From Aptenodytes patagonicus (taxonomy: Eukaryota; Chordata; Aves; Sphenisciformes; Spheniscidae), in assembly GCF_965638725.1 (NCBI RefSeq), contig NC_134957.1, positions 20,298,101-20,362,100 on the forward strand: a stretch of DNA of 64,000 nt, given 5' to 3'. The notes below the pieces were generated by a model. The model worked only from the letters and a program-made list of their open reading frames with translations, ran no database searches and was not told where the DNA came from. Below are positions 63,201 through 64,000 of this stretch, piece after piece; the stretch's first letter is position 1; every line of letters starts with the position of its first letter. A program made the position numbers and the translations under genes.

Positions 63201-63526
63201 GAGCAATGTCCCAGCATCCCAGTATGGGATGAACCAGATCTCTGCAAAGACCAAGCAATTCCAAGTTCTGAGAGTATTCGGTGTTGTCATTAATGAAGTT
63301 ATTATAAGGCCTTTTTCACAGCTCTGCATTCAGACATACCCAGGATACCCACGTCTAACATAGTGAGCAATCTAACCTGCGGCATCAGCCCTGCAACCTG
63401 TAGGACATCAAAGTGTTTCTTGTACTGCATTTTCTCCTATGTGATGACAAGCCTTACCTTCATTCCTTTAAGACTGCCTTGAGCGAAAACAGGTTCTCCT
63501 TTAAGGCCTTTTGGGCCAGGACGACC
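24000..63526 (-). CDS. COL4A6: COL4A6, collagen IV alpha-6 chain; 39 coding exons, 5' end beyond the window
   Basis: Basement-membrane collagen chain that assembles as the alpha5-alpha5-alpha6 trimer. The exons in the window join to 4,635 nt, 1,544 residues plus stop TAG at 24002-24000, without a frame break. The product is a long interrupted Gly-X-Y domain followed by a C-terminal NC1 domain with all 12 expected cysteines. The alpha-6 identity rests on the NC1 sequence (even-numbered alpha2/4/6 group, ending [10 protein letters not shown]) and on the position next to ATG4A; alpha-2 is the next best fit. Human COL4A6 is 1,691 aa, so roughly 147 N-terminal residues, with signal peptide and 7S domain, lie to the right. 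In human the gene is head-to-head with COL4A5. Exons near the 5' end are short and phase 0; later ones mostly split a Gly codon after its first base. A missed small exon of 3n bases cannot be excluded, above all in the 5.2-kb intron. Confidence 0.96.
24918..25204 (-). CDS. COL4A6: COL4A6 exon (38th): NC1 middle part
   Basis: Codes [17 protein letters not shown] through [13 protein letters not shown] to LWIGYSFLM, with six cysteines. The PIPMMPV stretch lies where the crosslinking Met93 of collagen IV is known. Donor GTAAGG. Confidence 0.97.
25438..25629 (-). CDS. COL4A6: COL4A6 exon (37th): end of helix and start of NC1
   Basis: Starts (G)[15 protein letters not shown], the last triplets, then [17 protein letters not shown], the start of the NC1 domain. 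It holds the first NC1 cysteine (IPPCPIG) and the [12 protein letters not shown] motif. Donor GTGAGT. Confidence 0.97.
26386..26502 (-). CDS. COL4A6: COL4A6 exon (36th in window)
   Basis: Starts (G)[15 protein letters not shown], regular triplets to PQGFE; donor GTAATT. Confidence 0.95.
27120..27612 (+). mobile_element. Possible degraded LTR in a COL4A6 intron
   Basis: A TATAAATAG at 27471-27479 and an AATAAA at 27556-27561 lie 85 bases apart, followed by a short segment ending ACTGACA. This order is what the U3-R-U5 part of an avian retroviral LTR would show. No flanking target duplication, primer-binding site or viral genes were found. It may be chance. Boundaries are guesses. Confidence 0.25.
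28226..28372 (-). CDS. COL4A6: COL4A6 exon (35th in window)
   Basis: Starts (G)[16 protein letters not shown]; the [13 protein letters not shown] stretch is an interruption. Ends FQGPAGKP; donor GTAAAA. Confidence 0.95.
28651..28749 (-). CDS. COL4A6: COL4A6 exon (34th in window)
   Basis: Starts (G)[15 protein letters not shown], with an RGD, regular to EMGHR; donor GTGAGT. Confidence 0.95.
29706..29867 (-). CDS. COL4A6: COL4A6 exon (33rd in window)
   Basis: Starts (G)[24 protein letters not shown] is an interruption, the rest regular, ending ASGFK; donor GTAATC. Confidence 0.95.
30687..30803 (-). CDS. COL4A6: COL4A6 exon (32nd in window)
   Basis: Starts (G)[15 protein letters not shown], then the interruption ASLPSDIHG; ends TDGSS; donor GTGTGA. 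Confidence 0.94.
31157..31282 (-). CDS. COL4A6: COL4A6 exon (31st in window)
   Basis: Starts (G)[14 protein letters not shown], with interruptions at GLSEAG and [10 protein letters not shown]; donor GTAAAT. Confidence 0.93.
32568..32639 (-). CDS. COL4A6: COL4A6 exon (30th in window)
   Basis: Starts (G)[15 protein letters not shown], regular triplets to SPGTP; donor GTAAAG. Confidence 0.94.
33066..33173 (-). CDS. COL4A6: COL4A6 exon (29th in window)
   Basis: Starts (G)[15 protein letters not shown], regular triplets to TAGPK; donor GTATAT. Confidence 0.95.
33957..34064 (-). CDS. COL4A6: COL4A6 exon (28th in window)
   Basis: Starts (G)[15 protein letters not shown], regular triplets to GQEGPA; donor GTACTG. 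Confidence 0.95.
34469..34543 (-). CDS. COL4A6: COL4A6 exon (27th in window)
   Basis: Starts (G)[13 protein letters not shown]; the first step, GEPAG, is short by one residue. Carries RGD in ERGDPG; donor GTAAAG. Confidence 0.93.
35074..35137 (-). CDS. COL4A6: COL4A6 exon (26th in window)
   Basis: Starts [16 protein letters not shown], 64 nt, moving the phase from 0 back to 1; donor GTAAGA. Confidence 0.94.
35407..35588 (-). CDS. COL4A6: COL4A6 exon (25th in window)
   Basis: Starts (G)[15 protein letters not shown], carries the interruption GSASKERG and an RGD in FRGDPG. Ends MPGER at phase 0; donor GTAAAT. Confidence 0.95.
35902..36027 (-). CDS. COL4A6: COL4A6 exon (24th in window)
   Basis: Starts (G)[14 protein letters not shown], with an RGD followed by the interruption [14 protein letters not shown]; donor GTATTT. 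Confidence 0.94.
36312..36455 (-). CDS. COL4A6: COL4A6 exon (23rd in window)
   Basis: Starts (G)[15 protein letters not shown], regular triplets to LGLQGQK; donor GTGAGA. Confidence 0.95.
37153..37323 (-). CDS. COL4A6: COL4A6 exon (22nd in window)
   Basis: Starts (G)[15 protein letters not shown], regular triplets to HPGFSGPK; donor GTATGT. Confidence 0.95.
37324..39346 (-). other. COL4A6: COL4A6 intron, 2.0 kb
   Basis: AT-rich, with A-rich runs near 38100 and 38640. No exon, repeat family or regulatory element was recognised. Confidence 0.6.
39347..39508 (-). CDS. COL4A6: COL4A6 exon (21st in window)
   Basis: Starts (G)[15 protein letters not shown] with regular triplets to GLAGAP; donor GTATGT. 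Confidence 0.95.
39752..39973 (-). CDS. COL4A6: COL4A6 exon (20th in window)
   Basis: Longest helical exon here (222 nt). Starts (G)[15 protein letters not shown], holds an interruption at [11 protein letters not shown], and ends DLGFPGPK; donor GTAAGC. Confidence 0.95.
41131..41238 (-). CDS. COL4A6: COL4A6 exon (19th in window)
   Basis: Starts (G)[15 protein letters not shown] and is perfect triplets throughout, to LQGEP; donor GTAAGA. Confidence 0.95.
41658..41729 (-). CDS. COL4A6: COL4A6 exon (18th in window)
   Basis: Starts (G)[15 protein letters not shown], with a cysteine in an interruption, and ends FPGLP; donor GTAGGG. Confidence 0.92.
41730..46943 (-). other. COL4A6: Largest COL4A6 intron in the window, 5.2 kb
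   Basis: No exon with a Gly-X-Y pattern was seen on the minus strand. The intron contains a perfect 108-bp tandem duplication at 42781-42996; otherwise AT-rich unique-looking sequence. Confidence 0.75.
42781..42996. repeat. Perfect tandem duplication, 2 x 108 bp
   Basis: Copy 1 at 42781-42888 and copy 2 at 42889-42996 are identical over all 108 bases by direct reading. Both begin TAAAAATGAAAATC and end GGTGGTTTTTTTC. A TTTC precedes copy 1 as well, giving a 4-base microhomology at the junction. Confidence 0.95.
46944..47127 (-). CDS. COL4A6: COL4A6 exon (17th in window)
   Basis: Starts [15 protein letters not shown]; an SPGVGYPG step interrupts. It ends QAGLPGPP plus a split Gly, phase 0 to 1; donor GTAGGT. 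Confidence 0.95.
47602..47781 (-). CDS. COL4A6: COL4A6 exon (16th in window)
   Basis: Sixty codons, phase 0-0, starting [16 protein letters not shown] and including [15 protein letters not shown], with an RGD. It ends GPPGPP; donor GTAAGT. Confidence 0.95.
48766..48926 (-). CDS. COL4A6: COL4A6 exon (15th in window)
   Basis: Starts (G)[15 protein letters not shown], a large interruption with a Cys-Ala-Cys pair, then regular triplets to LRGPP. It returns the phase to 0; donor GTAAGG. Confidence 0.94.
49836..49940 (-). CDS. COL4A6: COL4A6 exon (14th in window)
   Basis: Using the acceptor GCATATAG it starts (G)[17 protein letters not shown] and keeps the glycine at the junction. A second AG 18 bases further, after CCCCC, would start at 49922, stay in frame and drop six residues. 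The first choice preserves Gly, so it is preferred. Donor GTAATT. Confidence 0.87.
51548..51697 (-). CDS. COL4A6: COL4A6 exon (13th in window)
   Basis: Starts with a split Asp codon, [16 protein letters not shown], continuing the LERDG interruption from the previous exon. It ends [11 protein letters not shown]; donor GTATAT. Confidence 0.93.
52527..52637 (-). CDS. COL4A6: COL4A6 exon (12th in window)
   Basis: Codes (G)[18 protein letters not shown] then mostly perfect triplets, ending FPGLER; donor GTAAAG. Confidence 0.94.
53376..53445 (-). CDS. COL4A6: COL4A6 exon (11th in window)
   Basis: Codes [19 protein letters not shown] then VVIS and the first base of Gly. The [11 protein letters not shown] stretch is a hydrophobic interruption. 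The exon moves the phase from 0 to 1, the start of the split-glycine exon series. Confidence 0.93.
54765..54818 (-). CDS. COL4A6: COL4A6 exon (10th in window)
   Basis: Codes [18 protein letters not shown], 54 nt; donor GTAACT. Confidence 0.94.
56062..56106 (-). CDS. COL4A6: COL4A6 exon (9th in window)
   Basis: Codes [15 protein letters not shown], 45 nt, five triplets; donor GTGAAA followed by a long T run. Confidence 0.93.
57030..57089 (-). CDS. COL4A6: COL4A6 exon (8th in window)
   Basis: Codes [20 protein letters not shown], 60 nt; donor GTAGGT. An EKGEK charge cluster is present. Confidence 0.94.
58501..58554 (-). CDS. COL4A6: COL4A6 exon (7th in window)
   Basis: Codes [18 protein letters not shown], six perfect triplets, 54 nt; donor GTAAGG. 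Confidence 0.94.
59601..59693 (-). CDS. COL4A6: COL4A6 exon (6th in window)
   Basis: Starts [16 protein letters not shown]; the [10 protein letters not shown] stretch that follows breaks the triplet pattern. The donor GTCTGT is a poor match to consensus, but the frame into the next exon fits. Confidence 0.9.
60556..60597 (-). CDS. COL4A6: COL4A6 exon (5th in window)
   Basis: Codes [14 protein letters not shown]; the GLGFQG step is a one-residue-short interruption. Donor GTAGGT. Confidence 0.93.
60736..60771 (-). CDS. COL4A6: COL4A6 exon (4th in window)
   Basis: Codes [12 protein letters not shown], 36 nt; donor GTAAGT. Confidence 0.93.
61424..61486 (-). CDS. COL4A6: COL4A6 exon (3rd in window)
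   Basis: Codes [16 protein letters not shown] then LPGLQ, phase 0-0; donor GTAAGA. Confidence 0.94.
61915..61950 (-). CDS. COL4A6: COL4A6 exon (2nd in window)
   Basis: Codes [12 protein letters not shown], 36 nt, four perfect triplets; donor GTAAGT. Confidence 0.93.
61951..63457 (-). other. COL4A6: COL4A6 intron, 1.5 kb
   Basis: Very AT-rich. No exon with Gly-X-Y coding, no repeat and no RNA gene recognised. Confidence 0.6.
63458..63526 (-). CDS. COL4A6: COL4A6 exon (1st in window)
   Basis: Codes [17 protein letters not shown] then SLKGMK, phase 0-0; donor GTAAGG. The VFAQG stretch interrupts the triplets. Confidence 0.93.
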
Positions 63527-63845
63527 CTGATTAAAAAAAAAAAGTAAAAAATAAATTTCTGGAAAATATATTGATTTAGTTTTGAAAGAATTTATATTCA
63601 GCGTAATGAACAAGGCAAACTCCTGGCTCCAGTAAACTGCAAAAGTACCACCGCAGCTTTGTCAAAGAAGCTGTGGTATTATGAGAACTTAAGACTTCCT
63701 GCGGCTTTAGAAAAACAAGGTTCTGCAAACATTTTCTCTGGTATTCTCCCATTTATATTACATTTCCCTTTTATTTTAGGCCTTCAACAACTTTTAAGAT
63801 CCTATTTGAGTCTGTTTGACATGGTGTAACCCTCCTGTTCATATC

Positions 63846-64000
63846 ACGCCATCCAGAGGGACCTTTACAGGCTAGAGAGGTGGGCCTACGCGAACCTCAT
63901 GAAGTTCAATAAGGCCAAGTGCAAGGTCCTGCACCTGGGTCGGGGCAATCCCAAACATGGATTCAGGCTGGGTGATGAGTGGATTGAGAGCAGCCCTGCT
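63846..64000 (+). mobile_element. CR1-type LINE fragment, cut by the window edge
   Basis: Codes, in plus orientation, a CR1 reverse-transcriptase stretch resembling [17 protein letters not shown] then [17 protein letters not shown] and [10 protein letters not shown]. Antisense to COL4A6 and within its intron. It differs from the two other copies here (for example CAACCTC versus CCAACTG near the start), so it is probably another subfamily. Confidence 0.88.

Noticed and set aside
24000-63526. Assignment to COL4A5 or COL4A2
   Set aside because: The NC1 sequence belongs to the even-numbered group, unlike alpha-5, and the neighbours PSMD10 and ATG4A point to COL4A6 rather than COL4A2, which lies beside COL4A1 elsewhere.
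1-64000. CRISPR array, operon or prophage
   Set aside because: Intron-containing vertebrate genes throughout; no spaced repeats or bacterial-type gene clusters. The Gly-X-Y periodicity of collagen exons could be mistaken for a repeat array.

Overview
This is vertebrate nuclear DNA, most likely from a bird. The genes are split into many short exons with GT-AG introns, there is a CpG island, and CR1-type LINE fragments are present, one ending in the ATTCTATG-like tail typical of avian and reptilian CR1. No bacterial, phage or plasmid features are seen. The gene order matches the conserved PSMD10 - ATG4A - COL4A6 block of human Xq22.3, which from general knowledge lies on an autosome in birds. 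A non-avian reptile cannot be formally excluded.

Layout. 1-3035: no gene I can name; it may hold the 3' end of a plus-strand gene, because in human VSIG1 lies here in tail-to-tail orientation. 3036-7103 (-): PSMD10/gankyrin, complete, 5 coding exons, 226 aa. 7104-7383: a 280-bp bidirectional promoter in a CpG island, with two CCAAT boxes and a pair of opposed ZNF143/Staf-like motifs. 7384-20133 (+): ATG4A, complete, 13 coding exons, 397 aa, catalytic residues C77/D279/H281 at the human numbering. CR1 fragments lie in introns 2 and 7. 20134-23999: converging 3' ends of ATG4A and COL4A6. 24000-64000 (-): COL4A6, collagen IV alpha-6 chain. It has 39 coding exons in the window, 1,544 residues plus stop, in one unbroken frame. 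The 5' end (signal peptide, 7S region, roughly 150 residues by comparison with the human length) lies beyond the right edge. The last 170 bases of the window are another CR1 fragment.

Roles. The three genes are not a functional pathway. PSMD10 is a proteasome-assembly chaperone, ATG4A is the cysteine protease that processes Atg8-family proteins, and COL4A6 is a basement-membrane collagen chain. PSMD10 and ATG4A share a promoter; ATG4A and COL4A6 converge.

I found no sign of a novel biological system. The points most worth a second look are an overlapping upstream ORF at the ATG4A start, the paired promoter motifs, a perfect 108-bp tandem duplication in a COL4A6 intron, in-frame alternative acceptors for one COL4A6 exon, and a possible degraded LTR near 27.5 kb. 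Splice sites were chosen by eye from GT/AG, reading frame and family alignment from memory; no alignment or transcript evidence was available.
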